Counted from the first letter of the stretch, positions 1-8,955 are shown. The stretch is DNA of 64,000 nucleotides from Devosia limi DSM 17137 (GCF_900128975.1 NZ_FQVC01000003.1:310001-374000), one strand, 5' to 3'. The notes: generated by a model from the sequence alone, not told the origin. A program made the numbers and translations.

Positions 1-228
1 ACCCAATTCGCGCGAAATGATCTGCGCCAGCGTGGTCTTGCCCAGGCCCGGCGGCCCCACGAACAAGACGTGGTCCAGCGCCGCCCCGCGCCGCTTGGCC
101 GCCTCGATAAACACTTCGAGATTGGCCCGCGCCGCGGCCTGCCCGACGAAATCGGCGAACCCTGACGGCCGCAGCGACACATCCAGTGGATCGTCGCGTC
201 CGGCGGCGGGGGAGGTAATGCTGCTCAA
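1..228 (-). CDS. ruvB: Holliday junction branch-migration helicase RuvB, N-terminal part
   Basis: This is the first 76 codons of RuvB, the AAA+ motor that drives branch migration of Holliday junctions together with RuvA; the rest lies beyond the left edge. The visible protein ends in a Walker A motif (GPPGLGKTT, about residues 59-67), preceded by a RuvB-like N-terminus ([12 protein letters not shown]). I place the start at a TTG at 228-226, which overlaps the ruvA stop by the tetranucleotide TTGA, suggesting translational coupling. No ATG fits that position. Assignment is firm from the motif and the ruvC-ruvA-ruvB order. Confidence 0.9.
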   Translation of the reverse strand, partial: MSSITSPAAGRDDPLDVSLRPSGFADFVGQAAARANLEVFIEAAKRRGAALDHVLFVGPPGLGKTTLAQIISRELG

Positions 229-842
229 TTACTCAACTCCCGCAGGCCCAGCCGGATCAGTTTTTCGGTCGCAACCTCCTCGCCCTCGCGCGCCACGATC
301 CGCGCCAGAGCCGCCGAGGCCTGGGCGCTGGAATAGCCCAGATTGGTCAGCGCCGAGACCGCATCGGCCACATTGCCCGCCGCATTACCTTCGCCCAGCG
401 CCGTCTGCAGCCCCAGCGTACCCGCATCGATCCCGCCACCCGCCGGCACCTTGCCCTTGAGTTCGGTGACCACCCGGATCGCCAGCTTGGGCCCGACCCC
501 ATTGGCCCGGCCGATCATCGCCTTGTCCTGCAGCGCAATGGCGCTGGAGATCTCCGACGGCGACAACACCGACAGGATGGCCAGCGCCACCCGTGCCCCA
601 ACGCCCTGCACTGTCATCAACAGGTTGAACCAGGCTTTCTCCGCCTCGCTCGAAAACCCATAGAGCCGGATCATGTCCTCGCGCACGATGGTCTCGATAA
701 ACACCACGCCCGCCTCGCCGACCCGCGGCAGGGCCGCAAGCGTCCGGCTCGAACAGAACGCCTCGTAGCAGACGCCACCGCAATCGATCAGCACATGGTC
801 GTCACCAAAACTGTCGACCAGTCCCTTGAGCTTGCCGATCAT
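225..842 (-). CDS. ruvA: Holliday junction DNA-binding protein RuvA
   Basis: RuvA forms the tetrameric shell that binds four-way junctions and loads RuvB. The protein is 205 residues, normal for the family. It starts [20 protein letters not shown], the typical OB-fold domain I, followed by helix-hairpin-helix segments ([13 protein letters not shown] and [13 protein letters not shown]) and a C-terminal RuvB-binding domain containing [16 protein letters not shown]. The frame extends 16 codons further upstream, but the ATG at 842 overlaps the ruvC stop as ATGA and begins the conserved sequence, so it is the likely start. It forms an overlapping operon with ruvC and ruvB. Confidence 0.95.
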   Translation of the reverse strand: MIGKLKGLVDSFGDDHVLIDCGGVCYEAFCSSRTLAALPRVGEAGVVFIETIVREDMIRLYGFSSEAEKAWFNLLMTVQGVGARVALAILSVLSPSEISSAIALQDKAMIGRANGVGPKLAIRVVTELKGKVPAGGGIDAGTLGLQTALGEGNAAGNVADAVSALTNLGYSSAQASAALARIVAREGEEVATEKLIRLGLRELSN

Positions 843-1345
843 GCCATGGCCCTCAGCCGTTGCGCCGCGACGCGGTGGTGGGCGTGGCAAATGGCGATCG
901 CCAGCGCATCGGCCGCATCCGCCCCCTTGAAATCTGCCGCCGGCAGCAAGGTCTTGACCATCAATCCAACCTGCCCTTTTTCCGCATGGCCGGCGCCAAC
1001 CACCGATTTCTTGACCAGGTTGGCCGCGTATTCAGCCACCGGCACGCCACGCGCTGCCGGCGTCATCAGCGCCACGCCCCGCGCCTGCCCCAGCAGCAGC
1101 GCCGAACGGGCCCCGGCATTGACGAACGTTTCTTCGACTGCAGCCTCATCGGGCGAAAACCGCTCAAGCAACAGCGTCAGCTCGGCAAACAGAAATGCCA
1201 GGCGGTCCGCCAGCGCGCCAGCCACCGGCGGTGTCACCGTGCCACAGCCAATAAAGCGCAGCCGATTGCCCTCGGTTTCGATAACGCCCCAGCCGCAGCG
1301 CCGCAGTCCAGGATCGATCCCGATGATTCGCACAACATTGTTCAT
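839..1345 (-). CDS. ruvC: Crossover junction endodeoxyribonuclease RuvC
   Basis: RuvC resolves Holliday junctions by paired nicking inside the RuvABC complex. The 168-residue protein has the RNase H-like fold signature: the first catalytic Asp in [14 protein letters not shown] near residue 11, a Glu in AAVEETF, and the C-terminal acidic pair in [16 protein letters not shown]. The ATG at 1345 is preferred over one 17 codons upstream because it begins directly before the first conserved strand. It is first in the ruvC-ruvA-ruvB operon. The usual upstream neighbour yebC is nearly 2 kb away here, with two GGDEF genes of opposite orientation in between. Confidence 0.95.
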   Translation of the reverse strand: MNNVVRIIGIDPGLRRCGWGVIETEGNRLRFIGCGTVTPPVAGALADRLAFLFAELTLLLERFSPDEAAVEETFVNAGARSALLLGQARGVALMTPAARGVPVAEYAANLVKKSVVGAGHAEKGQVGLMVKTLLPAADFKGADAADALAIAICHAHHRVAAQRLRAMA

Positions 1346-1522
1346 GACTTCACCTTTATTCGCGCCCGGCAAACCTACCAAGCTCAAAGTGAACAAAGAG
1401 GCAACAAGCGAGATGGAAAACCGGTGGATTACTGCGATTAGATAAATTTGAAATCAGTTCGCAAACACCATCTTTAACCTACCGCTCCTAGTGTCCGGCC
1501 GGGAATGCAAGGATTGGGGCGT

Positions 1523-2278
1523 ATGACGGACATCCGCAGGAAATTGCCAAAGCAAACTTGGCGTCGCATCTGGCGATTCACAGGTCTGTTGACGGCTGCT
1601 TCGACCGTGCTCTCCATTGTTTTGACCAACCTGTTCATGGAGGCCTTCTCGCAGGGCCTCAATACTGCCGGCGTGGCGATTTCCCTGCTGATGCCGCTCG
1701 CGCTCGGCGCGCCGATGATGTTCTACCTGACCCTGCGGCACGAGCAGTTGCGCCACGCCAACCGGCAGCTCGAACTGCTCGCGACCATTGATGGTCTCAC
1801 CGACTGTTTCAATCGTCGCGCCTTTACCAACCTGGTCTCGCGTCATCTCGAACGCCGGGTCGCGCCCGGCACGGAGGGTGGCGCCTTACTGATTGTCGAT
1901 GCCGACGAGTTCAAGTCCGTCAATGACCGCTTCGGCCACCTGCATGGCGACGAGGCGCTGCGTCTGATCGCCAATGCCATCCGCATGAGCGTGCGCATCA
2001 ACGACGTGGTTGGCCGCATGGGTGGCGAGGAATTCGGCATTTATCTGGTTGGCGCCGATCTCAGCCGGGCCGATGAAGTGGCCGAACGCATTCGCCGCAC
2101 TGTTTCCCAATTGCAATTCGCCCCCGATGCCACCCCCTGTCCGCTATCGGTCAGCATCGGCGGCGCCGCCTTCAGCCGCCGCCAGGGCTTTTCCGAACTG
2201 TATCGCCTTGCCGATCAACGTCTTTACGAAGCCAAGAATACCGGTCGCGACCGGGTTGCCTTGATGCAGGCTGCCTGA
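1523..2278 (+). CDS. Membrane-anchored diguanylate cyclase (GGDEF)
   Basis: The predicted 251-residue protein makes cyclic di-GMP from two GTP. Two N-terminal hydrophobic segments (around FTGLLTAASTVLSIVLTNLF and LLMPLALGAPMMFYLTL) anchor it in the inner membrane, with almost no periplasmic sensor between them. The GGDEF domain follows, with an intact active site GRMGGEEFG and an RxxD inhibitory site (RIND) five residues before GGEEF, so product inhibition is expected. I chose the ATG at 1523 because of the GGGG stretch just upstream; an in-frame ATG at 1505 is possible. A paralogue lies directly downstream. The signal it senses cannot be told from sequence. Confidence 0.88.
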   Translation: MTDIRRKLPKQTWRRIWRFTGLLTAASTVLSIVLTNLFMEAFSQGLNTAGVAISLLMPLALGAPMMFYLTLRHEQLRHANRQLELLATIDGLTDCFNRRAFTNLVSRHLERRVAPGTEGGALLIVDADEFKSVNDRFGHLHGDEALRLIANAIRMSVRINDVVGRMGGEEFGIYLVGADLSRADEVAERIRRTVSQLQFAPDATPCPLSVSIGGAAFSRRQGFSELYRLADQRLYEAKNTGRDRVALMQAA

Positions 2279-2377
2279 GCGCACCGCGACGCCCTCGATT
2301 TATGAATATTGCCAATGCGCGGGCCCGGCTCCTCTCGAGTTGGCGCCATCATTTCATTTTTCTCAGCGAGTTCGCCC

Positions 2378-3226
2378 ATGCCCCCCCAGACTGTGACGGC
2401 CCTGCAGAGTTGGTCGAGCGTCGGCAAATGGACACTTCTGGGGACAATTGCCTCTGTCGCGATCAGCGCCATCGTCAATGCGTTGATCTTCAGCGATCTG
2501 GGTTCGGAGGCGCTGCGGCGCAGCATCCTCAGTGCGCTGATCCTGCCCGTCCTCATCGGCATGCCGCTGTTTCTGTATCTGAGCCTGCGCCTGCGCGGCC
2601 TGGCCATCAGCAATATCAAGCTGGGCCTTGTCGCCCGCACCGACAGCCTCACCGCCTGCCTCAATCGCGGCGCCTTCGCCGCCAAGGTCGACACCATCCT
2701 CGCCCGCCCCAATACCGAGCCCAGCGGCGCGCTGCTGATGATCGACGCCGACAATTTCAAGGCAATCAACGACCTGTTCGGTCACGATGCAGGCGATGAA
2801 GCCCTGACCATTATCGCCCGCACCATTCGCGCCACGCTGCGCCCCGGCGATCTGGTGGGGCGCATGGGCGGCGAGGAGTTCGGGGTCTATCTGCCGCGGG
2901 TTGATGTCGCCGAGGCCCACGCCGCTGCCGAGCGCATTCGGGCCTCGATCTATCAGGCCGACTTCGCGCCAAATGGCGGGCGCCATACCCTTTCGGTCAG
3001 CATTGGCGGCACCGTCTTTGCTCGTCGCGCCAGCTTTTCTGAACTGTTCCGCATCGCCGACCAGCGCCTCTATGGCGCCAAGCAGGCCGGCCGTAATCGC
3101 GTCACCATCGTCGATGCCCTCGACCATCCCGACATCAACCATTCCGACATCGCGCTGGCACAGGCGTACAAAAAAGGCGGCGCTCACCGCGCCGCCTTCG
3201 ATTATCTGGACCGCACTGGCGCTTAG
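2378..3226 (+). CDS. Second membrane-anchored diguanylate cyclase (GGDEF)
   Basis: This 282-residue protein has the same architecture as the preceding gene: two membrane segments ([19 protein letters not shown] and [20 protein letters not shown]) followed by a GGDEF domain. The active site [12 protein letters not shown] and an RxxD inhibitory site (RPGD) are intact. The two proteins match almost residue for residue around the active site and at [15 protein letters not shown], so this looks like a tandem duplication. The last 35 residues are extra relative to the first copy, and their DNA contains the intrinsic terminator of the convergent yebC gene. The stop codon overlaps the yebC stop by four bases. 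Confidence 0.87.
   Translation: MPPQTVTALQSWSSVGKWTLLGTIASVAISAIVNALIFSDLGSEALRRSILSALILPVLIGMPLFLYLSLRLRGLAISNIKLGLVARTDSLTACLNRGAFAAKVDTILARPNTEPSGALLMIDADNFKAINDLFGHDAGDEALTIIARTIRATLRPGDLVGRMGGEEFGVYLPRVDVAEAHAAAERIRASIYQADFAPNGGRHTLSVSIGGTVFARRASFSELFRIADQRLYGAKQAGRNRVTIVDALDHPDINHSDIALAQAYKKGGAHRAAFDYLDRTGA
3170..3196 (-). terminator. Rho-independent terminator of yebC inside the GGDEF coding end
   Basis: On the minus strand an 8-bp perfect stem (GGCGGCGC/GCGCCGCC, 3176-3196) with a 5-nt loop is followed by six T (A at 3170-3175 on the plus strand). It lies 27 bases after the yebC stop and within the last codons of the plus-strand diguanylate cyclase gene. Confidence 0.85.
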
Positions 3227-3969
3227 GCGTCGAGCTTGGCCATGTCCTCGTCGCTCATCTCGTAGTTGGAATAGACGTTCTGCACGTCATCGTCTTCTTC
3301 GAGCGTGGCGATCAGCTTCATCAGCGTTGCGCCCTTTTCGGCATCGATTGGGGTGCGGGTCTGCGGCTCCCAGATGGCCTTGACCGATTCAGCTTCGCCC
3401 AGCACCTTTTCCAGTGCCGCGGCCACTTCCACCATCGCCTCGAAGGAGGTGTAGATATAGTGCTGCTCTTCGTCGCTCTCGACGTCGTCGGCGCCCGCTT
3501 CGATCGCCGCTTCCATGATCTGGTCGGCCGTGCCGGCCTTGAGCGGATAGGTGATCTCGCCAATCTTGTCGAACATGAAGCCGACCGAATTGGTTTCCCC
3601 CATGGCGCCGCCATTCTTGGAGAAATACGAGCGCACATTGGAGGCGGTACGATTGCGATTGTCCGTCAGCGTCTCGACGATCAGCGCCACGCCACCGGGG
3701 CCATAGCCTTCATAGCGGATTTCGTCATAGTTTTCGCCGTCACTGCCTATGGCCTTCTTGATGGCCCGCTCGATATTGTCGCGCGGCATCGACAGCGCGC
3801 GGGCATTGGCCACCGCCAGGCGCAGCCGCGAGTTGAAGGCTGGGTCCGGCATGCCGAGCTTGGCAGCGACGGTGATTTCACGCGCCAACTTCGAGAAAAC
3901 CTTTGAACGCACCGCGTCGCTCTTGCCTTTGCGGTGCATGATATTCTTGGCGTGTGAGTGGCCTGCCAT
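3223..3969 (-). CDS. yebC: YebC/PmpR family DNA-binding or translation factor
   Basis: The protein is 248 residues and starts [20 protein letters not shown], the hallmark N-terminus of the YebC/TACO1 family. It continues with [15 protein letters not shown] and [17 protein letters not shown], both strongly conserved. Members act as transcriptional regulators (PmpR) or help ribosomes through difficult stretches; which role applies here cannot be decided from sequence. In many alphaproteobacteria yebC sits directly upstream of ruvCAB on the same strand. Here the same orientation is kept, but two GGDEF genes on the other strand separate them. Its terminator lies inside the convergent gene. Confidence 0.93.
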   Translation of the reverse strand: MAGHSHAKNIMHRKGKSDAVRSKVFSKLAREITVAAKLGMPDPAFNSRLRLAVANARALSMPRDNIERAIKKAIGSDGENYDEIRYEGYGPGGVALIVETLTDNRNRTASNVRSYFSKNGGAMGETNSVGFMFDKIGEITYPLKAGTADQIMEAAIEAGADDVESDEEQHYIYTSFEAMVEVAAALEKVLGEAESVKAIWEPQTRTPIDAEKGATLMKLIATLEEDDDVQNVYSNYEMSDEDMAKLDA

Positions 3970-4076
3970 TCCGTGTCCCCGGAGCTTCTGACTGAGAATT
4001 TGCCCGCTTATAGGGGGAGCATGGCAAAAAATAAAGTCGGCAGGTTGCTGCCAGGGTCAGGGGCGCTCGCGAACGG

Positions 4077-5501
4077 TCAGCCCGGATCGTGCCGGTTCCA
4101 GATGGTCGCGTCGATCTTGCCGGCCAGTTCGGGATAATCGTCAGCCGAGAACAGCGGCTGAATATTGGCCTTGCGCTGAGCGACATAGTCCTTGGTCAGC
4201 TTCACCACCGTGCCCGAGAGCAGCATGATCGCGATCAGGTTCACTGTCGCCATCAGCCCCATCGAGGCATCGGCGGCATTGAACACCGTGACCACGCTTT
4301 CATAGGCGCCCCACACCACCATCGCCAGAACGCCCAGCCGCAGCGCGGTCAATCCGGCCTTATTGCCCATCTTGAGGAAGGTCATCGCATTTTCGGCATA
4401 GGAGTAATTGCCGATGATCGAGGTGAAGGCGAAAAACAGGATCGCTACCGCGATAAAATACTGCCCGGCCCCCCCGATATGCACCGTCATCGCCGCCTGC
4501 GTCAGCGGTGTCCCGGTCAATTCGTTGCTGGTGACCATCACGCCCGACAGCAGGATCATCAGCGCCGTCGCCGTGCAGATCAGCAGCGTATCGATGAACA
4601 CGCCGAGCGCCTGCACGAAGCCCTGCGAGGATGGATGATGCGGATCGGGTGTCGCCACCGCCGCGATATTGGGGGCCGATCCCATGCCCGCTTCGTTGGA
4701 GAACAGGCCCCGCTTCACCCCGTTCAGCATCGCCGCCGCCAACCCGCCCGCTGCCGCATCGATACCGAAGGCATTGCGCACGATCATCGCCAGCAGGGCC
4801 GGCACTTCGGTGATGTGGATCGCCACCACGTAGAGCGCCACCAGCAGATAGGCGACGGCCATGAACGGCACGAGGACTTCCGCCACCCGCGCGATCTGCC
4901 GGATCCCGCCAAAAATGACCACCGCGGTCAGCGCCGCGAGCGCCACCCCGACCCAGATCTTCTCGACCCCGAACGCCCCGTTCATGGCATCGGCAATCGA
5001 ATTGGCCTGCACCGCATTGAACACCAGCCCGAAGGCCAGGATCAGGCAGACCGAAAATACCGCCCCGGCCCAGGGTGCATTGAGGCCTCGCGCGATATAG
5101 AAGGCCGGCCCACCCCGATATTCGCCGTTCGCATTGCGGGTCTTGTAGAGTTGGGCCAGCGTTGATTCCGCATAGGCCGTCGCCATGCCGACCAGCGCCA
5201 CCATCCACATCCAGAAGATCGCGCCCGGCCCGCCCAGATACAGCGCCACCGCCACCCCGGCCAGATTGCCGGTCCCGACCCGCGAGGCCAGGCTCGTGCA
5301 CAGCGCCTGGAACGGGGTGATCCCCGCCTTGTCGCCGGCCCTGGAGCCGATCACGGCCCGAAACATTTCCCCGAAATGCAGGAACTGGACGAAGCCCAGC
5401 CGCACCGTGAAAAACAGGCCCACGGCCAAAAGGCCATAGATGAGCACATAGCCCCAGAAGATCTCGTTGAGGAAGTTGATGATCGGATCCAGCACGGCCA
5501 T
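4077..5501 (-). CDS. Alanine/glycine:cation symporter (AGCS family)
   Basis: This 474-residue polytopic inner-membrane protein belongs to the AGCS (DagA/AlsT-like) family, which imports alanine or glycine with Na+ or H+. The family signature appears near the N-terminus as FQALCTSLASRVGTGNLAGV, followed by GGPGAIFWMWMVALVGMATAY, then GLFSNEAGMGSAPNIAA and an IIGNYSYAENA block. Length and order of hydrophobic segments match the family. It is a single gene between yebC and the ymdB-type gene, all on the minus strand. The 171-base upstream gap shows no glycine riboswitch that I could recognise. Confidence 0.92.
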   Translation of the reverse strand: MAVLDPIINFLNEIFWGYVLIYGLLAVGLFFTVRLGFVQFLHFGEMFRAVIGSRAGDKAGITPFQALCTSLASRVGTGNLAGVAVALYLGGPGAIFWMWMVALVGMATAYAESTLAQLYKTRNANGEYRGGPAFYIARGLNAPWAGAVFSVCLILAFGLVFNAVQANSIADAMNGAFGVEKIWVGVALAALTAVVIFGGIRQIARVAEVLVPFMAVAYLLVALYVVAIHITEVPALLAMIVRNAFGIDAAAGGLAAAMLNGVKRGLFSNEAGMGSAPNIAAVATPDPHHPSSQGFVQALGVFIDTLLICTATALMILLSGVMVTSNELTGTPLTQAAMTVHIGGAGQYFIAVAILFFAFTSIIGNYSYAENAMTFLKMGNKAGLTALRLGVLAMVVWGAYESVVTVFNAADASMGLMATVNLIAIMLLSGTVVKLTKDYVAQRKANIQPLFSADDYPELAGKIDATIWNRHDPG

Positions 5502-5672
5502 TTCCCTTCATGCGATGAAGACAAACGTCACGGCGCGCAACACAGCGCCTCAGGGCATGCGGGTCCTCGCAGTCAATGGGTGGGGCCCAAGCTGTCCAGA
5601 ATGCAATGGGAGCCGATAACCTCCATCACCGCAAGCGAAATCTGCGCCGGCAACCGGGCAGGCCGGTGGCGA

Positions 5673-6488
5673 CTAGAACTCGGGCAGCGCCTGCGCCAGC
5701 GATCCACCGATGCGCAGCGGCAATACCTTGCTCGTCAGTCCGGTGCGTGGATCGGTCTGGATCGCCACGCCGCACAGCGTCGCCTCGCCTTCGGCCGGAG
5801 TGAACCGCCCATTGGGAATGCCGGTCAGGAAGCGGTTCAGCGGCTCGTCCATCTCGGTGCCGATGATCGAGTCAAAGTCCCCGCACATCCCGGCATCGGC
5901 CATCAGTGCTGTACCACCGCGCAGCACCCGGTGATCGGCGGTCGGAATATGGGTGTGCGTTCCAACGACAAGGCTGACCTTGCCGTCGAGAAACTGCCCC
6001 ATGGCCTGGATTTCCGACGTGGCCTCGGTATGGAAATCCACCACGATGGCATCGGCCTGCTCGCCCAGTGGACACGCCGCCACGGCCGCCTCGACTGCCC
6101 GGAACGGGTCATCGATCGGCGGCATGAAGACCCGGCCCTGTGCATTGATCACCAGCACGCGATGACCATTGCGGCCCTCCACGAACATGGCGCCGCGCCC
6201 CGGCGTGCCCGGCGGCATGTTGATCGGCCGGATCAGCGTGTTCTCGCGCTCGATATAGGAAATCGTCTCGCGCTGGTCGAACGCATGGTCGCCCAGCGTC
6301 ACGATATCGGCCCCGGCATTGCGGATGGCGTTGAAATGCGCCTCGGTCAGCCCCTTGCCATGGCTGGCATTCTCGCCATTGACCACGACGAAGTCGAAGC
6401 CGAACCGCTCGATAATGCCCGGCAGGCGCTCATTGACCGCATCGCGGCCAGAACGCCCCATCACGTCGCCCAGAAAAAGCAGCTTCAT
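5673..6488 (-). CDS. YmdB-type metallophosphoesterase (TIGR00282 family)
   Basis: The 271-residue protein has the calcineurin-like signature of this family: MKLLFLGDVMGRSGRDAV at the N-terminus, VVNGENASHGKGLT, LGDHAFDQRE, VVDFHTEATSE and VGTHTHIPTAD. These supply the Asp, Asn and His ligands of a two-metal site. Characterised relatives hydrolyse 2',3'- or 3',5'-cyclic nucleotides and affect RNA turnover; the substrate here is unknown. Its ATG overlaps the stop of the 5-formyl-THF cyclo-ligase gene as ATGA, so the two are translationally coupled downstream of the 6S RNA gene. Confidence 0.9.
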   Translation of the reverse strand: MKLLFLGDVMGRSGRDAVNERLPGIIERFGFDFVVVNGENASHGKGLTEAHFNAIRNAGADIVTLGDHAFDQRETISYIERENTLIRPINMPPGTPGRGAMFVEGRNGHRVLVINAQGRVFMPPIDDPFRAVEAAVAACPLGEQADAIVVDFHTEATSEIQAMGQFLDGKVSLVVGTHTHIPTADHRVLRGGTALMADAGMCGDFDSIIGTEMDEPLNRFLTGIPNGRFTPAEGEATLCGVAIQTDPRTGLTSKVLPLRIGGSLAQALPEF

Positions 6489-7072
6489 GCGCTGGCGCCA
6501 AAATGGCGCACACCGGCCTCGGTGACGATGATATCGAGTGGAATGTCGTGTTCCTCACGCGGAATAGTGTCGATTTCCTGGGCGGCAAAGGCCAACCCGA
6601 TGAGCAGGGGCTTCTTGGCGAGCCCGGCCAGCGTGCGGTCATAATAGCCACCGCCATAACCCAGCCGCGTCCCCATGGCGTCAAAGCCCAATAGCGGCAT
6701 CAGCACCACGTCCGGCACGGCCTGCGGCGCCAGTTCGGACGGCGCCAGCGTGCCGAACCCGGCGGGATAGAGCGCGGCGCCCTGCTCCCACACCCGCAGT
6801 TCCAGCGGCTCTTCGGGCCCCATCACCACCGGCAGCACCACGGGCTGCAGGCTGTCCATCAACCGCACCAGAATCGGCTGGCAATCCAGCTCGTCGCGGA
6901 TGCGCCAATAGGCGGCCACGATCTGTCCCGGCTGCAGCGTCAGGGCGTTGAAGAAGTGTTCGGCCGCTGCCAGCGCGGCGTCGGCCCGGTCGGACGGCGT
7001 CAGGGCTGCGCGCGCCGCGTGAGCCTTGATCCGCAGCGCTGCTTTGGCTTGTTCGATAGTGTCGTCAACCAT
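6485..7072 (-). CDS. 5-formyltetrahydrofolate cyclo-ligase
   Basis: The enzyme converts 5-formyl-THF to 5,10-methenyl-THF using ATP and returns a storage form of folate to one-carbon metabolism. The 195-residue protein carries the family motifs: an N-terminal helix rich in Arg and Ala with RAALTPSDR, VLMPLLGFDAMGTRLGYGGG, the catalytic YYDRTLA, and the C-terminal IPREEHDIPLDIIVTEAGV. The gene lies immediately downstream of the 6S RNA gene on the same strand, a linkage (ssrS-ygfA/fau) known from many proteobacteria and probably involving co-transcription. Confidence 0.93.
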   Translation of the reverse strand: MVDDTIEQAKAALRIKAHAARAALTPSDRADAALAAAEHFFNALTLQPGQIVAAYWRIRDELDCQPILVRLMDSLQPVVLPVVMGPEEPLELRVWEQGAALYPAGFGTLAPSELAPQAVPDVVLMPLLGFDAMGTRLGYGGGYYDRTLAGLAKKPLLIGLAFAAQEIDTIPREEHDIPLDIIVTEAGVRHFGASA

Positions 7073-7099
7073 GCAGCGCTGCTTACCCGTCTTCCAAAA

Positions 7100-7254
7100 T
7101 CAGGTGCCACCCTGGCCGTGTGATACACGATCCCGGGAACCTACTTTACGTAGGTGGGCGCCGTATGTCTGAGCCCAGGAGCTCAGTCAGGGACAGCTCC
7201 CTTAGGATCGTTAAGGCCCCGGGGATATAGGTATCCATCACGCACCGGGCAGCC
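7100..7254 (-). ncRNA. ssrS: 6S RNA (ssrS), regulator of sigma70 RNA polymerase
   Basis: About 155 nt on the minus strand can fold into the 6S shape. The outer arms pair (GCGTGAT near 7240 with ATCACAC near 7120, and TGCCC with GGTGGCA). A large internal region follows, with small hairpins (CCTTA/TAAGG around 7199-7215 and CCTAC/GTAGG near 7140-7154) and an apical TGAGC/GCTCA hairpin near 7171-7188. 6S RNA mimics an open promoter and sequesters sigma70 RNA polymerase in stationary phase. Location directly before the cyclo-ligase gene and near zapA matches known ssrS synteny. Exact ends are estimated. Confidence 0.85.
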
Positions 7255-7259
7255 CCACA

Positions 7260-7288
7260 GATATAGTGTGTTCCCCCCTCCGGTGCAA
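7260..7288 (-). promoter_or_regulatory. Sigma70-type promoter of the 6S RNA gene
   Basis: On the minus strand a -35 TTGCAC (7288-7283) and a -10 TATATC (7265-7260) are separated by exactly 17 bases. Transcription would start near 7254, at the run of G that opens the 6S RNA outer stem. Confidence 0.75.
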
Positions 7289-7378
7289 AGCGCCATTTGC
7301 GTTCAAACCCGCATTTGTGACGATCCCTGTTGCCGCAGCCGCTTGCCCCGCCGCAATACCCCCTCTAGCCTTCCGTCA

Positions 7379-8323
7379 ATGACCAAGCTGGCCCGATCCA
7401 TCAGCCGTTTCGGACGCTCCTGCGGCAGGCTTCTGCTCTGCCTGCTCCTCTGCCTGCCCGTCACGCCCCCGGCCTTCGCCGTCTCCGATGAGCCCGATGA
7501 TGACGCCGCCTGCTTCACCCTCGGGCTGGCCCCGGTCTGCATCAGCGAAACCAGCTATACCGCCGATGTCTGCAGCGCCATTTCCACCTTTGCCGACCAC
7601 TGGCAATTGCCCGAGGCCTTCTTTGCCCGGCTGATCTGGCAGGAAAGCCGCTTCGATCCGCAGGCCATCAGCCCCGCCGGGGCCCAGGGCATCGCCCAGT
7701 TCATGGCCGGCACGGCCCGATTGCGAGCCCTGGCCGATCCATTCGATCCCGCTGAAGCGCTGGCCCGCTCCGCCGAATATCTGCGTTTTCTCGAAGGCAA
7801 ATACGGCAATCTCGGCCTTGCCGCCGCGGCTTACAATTCCGGCGAGGGCCGCATCTCGCGCTTCGTCAATGCCGGAGGCGGCGTGCCCTTCGAAACCCGC
7901 GACTTCGTCCGGATCATCACCGGCCGCTCCATCGACTACTGGATCGATGCGGCGCCCGAGCCCGTCGACTACGCCCTTCACCCCGAACAGGGCTTTCACG
8001 ACGCCTGCATCCAGATGGCCGCCGCTGTCCCCATGCCCGATCTCGGCGGCACCTTTGGCAGCTGGCAGCCCTGGGGGGTGCTGATCGCCCAGAACTTCTC
8101 CCGCGATATTGCCCGCCAATCGTTCCAGCGCACCCAGACTCGTTTTGGCGCCATTCTCGGCCCCGAAGAACTGATGCTGATTTCGGTCCGCAATCCCAAT
8201 TTCGGCACCCGCACGCGCTTTTCCGCCATGGTCGGCCGACAGACCCGCCAGGAGGCCGAAGCCCTCTGCGCCCGCCTGCGCGCCGCCGGTGGTCAGTGTA
8301 TCGTCCAACGCAACCGCAGCTGA
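7379..8323 (+). CDS. Secreted lytic murein transglycosylase with SLT and SPOR-like domains
   Basis: The predicted 314-residue protein begins with a basic stretch and hydrophobic core (LLLCLLLCLPVTPPAFA), a signal peptide for export. The SLT domain follows with the catalytic Glu in LIWQESRFDPQAISPAGAQG, then IAQFMAGTA and LAAAAYNSGEGRI. The C-terminus (FSAMVGRQTRQEAEALCARL) resembles a SPOR peptidoglycan-binding domain. It should cleave glycan strands in the periplasm. The frame stays open upstream to 7154, but that would cross the 6S RNA gene, so the ATG at 7379 before the signal peptide is preferred. It interrupts the zapA-6S RNA linkage on the opposite strand. Confidence 0.88.
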   Translation: MTKLARSISRFGRSCGRLLLCLLLCLPVTPPAFAVSDEPDDDAACFTLGLAPVCISETSYTADVCSAISTFADHWQLPEAFFARLIWQESRFDPQAISPAGAQGIAQFMAGTARLRALADPFDPAEALARSAEYLRFLEGKYGNLGLAAAAYNSGEGRISRFVNAGGGVPFETRDFVRIITGRSIDYWIDAAPEPVDYALHPEQGFHDACIQMAAAVPMPDLGGTFGSWQPWGVLIAQNFSRDIARQSFQRTQTRFGAILGPEELMLISVRNPNFGTRTRFSAMVGRQTRQEAEALCARLRAAGGQCIVQRNRS

Positions 8324-8458
8324 GCCCACTACCCAGCATTTGACAGTGTCGCCCTACGCGCGCCTCGCCTACCGGATCATCCTCAACGGACCGAACGCAG
8401 ATGCCAGCGCGAATGACACCGCGCGGGTTACAAACCCCATCACTACCGGAATTCCAGC

Positions 8459-8836
8459 CTAGCCCTGCGGCAGCGTCGCCGTATCGTCGATCGCATTGGC
8501 GACCGCTTCCAGCTTGCGGGCAGCTTCACCCAGCTTGCTCGCAAACTGGTGCTCGAGCGTTTCCGCCTCTGCCGCGATTTCCTGGCCGGCGCGGGTCAGC
8601 ACCGTCACTTCGGTCTGCAATTCGGCGATCTTGCGCTCGGCCTCGACCAGCTCGTCCAGCACCGCAATCCCGGCCATCACCGTCAGCCGGTTATCGCCGA
8701 TCTCGCCGACCGAGCCTTTGAGCCCCTCGACCTGTTCGTTGAAGCGCGCCGCCAGTCCGATCAGATGCTTCTGCTGGCCCTCTTCGCAGGCCATGCGATA
8801 TTTGCGGCCATTGATCTCGACATTGACTTCGGGCAC
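8459..8836 (-). CDS. zapA: Cell division protein ZapA
   Basis: ZapA binds FtsZ and promotes bundling of protofilaments at the division ring. The 125-residue protein starts with the ZapA globular head (MPEVNVEINGRKYRMACEEG, then HLIGLAARFNEQV and RLTVMAGIAVLDEL). A long C-terminal coiled coil (ERKIAELQTEVTVLTRAGQE onward) provides dimer and tetramer contacts. Its position near 6S RNA and the cyclo-ligase gene reproduces the E. coli zapA-ssrS-ygfA arrangement, although a transglycosylase gene lies between. A DUF4164 coiled-coil gene precedes it on the same strand. Confidence 0.92.
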   Translation of the reverse strand: MPEVNVEINGRKYRMACEEGQQKHLIGLAARFNEQVEGLKGSVGEIGDNRLTVMAGIAVLDELVEAERKIAELQTEVTVLTRAGQEIAAEAETLEHQFASKLGEAARKLEAVANAIDDTATLPQG

Positions 8837-8893
8837 GCGGATTACTCCTGAGCTGGGTTGAGATTCAGGTTAGACCGAGCCGAAAATGGCGGG

Positions 8894-8955
8894 CTTCGAG
8901 AACCGGAGCGCAGCGTATTGCGGGTACGTGAGCACCGGAAGCGCAGAAGACGGGT
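8894..8955. repeat. Intergenic repeat family R4, copy 1
   Basis: This shares with 42022-42080 the blocks TTCGAGAACCGGAGCG and TACGTGAGCACCGGAAGCG plus CAGAA, with a variable centre. It lies in the gap between the DUF4164 and zapA genes. The CCGG-containing blocks are partly self-complementary, so the RNA could fold. Confidence 0.75.

Noticed and set aside
5502..5672. Glycine riboswitch before the AGCS symporter gene
   Set aside because: This gene family often has one, but I could not find the conserved core motifs in the minus-strand leader.
7154..7378. N-terminal extension of the lytic transglycosylase
   Set aside because: The extension would overlap the 6S RNA gene and its promoter and would place the signal peptide inside the protein.
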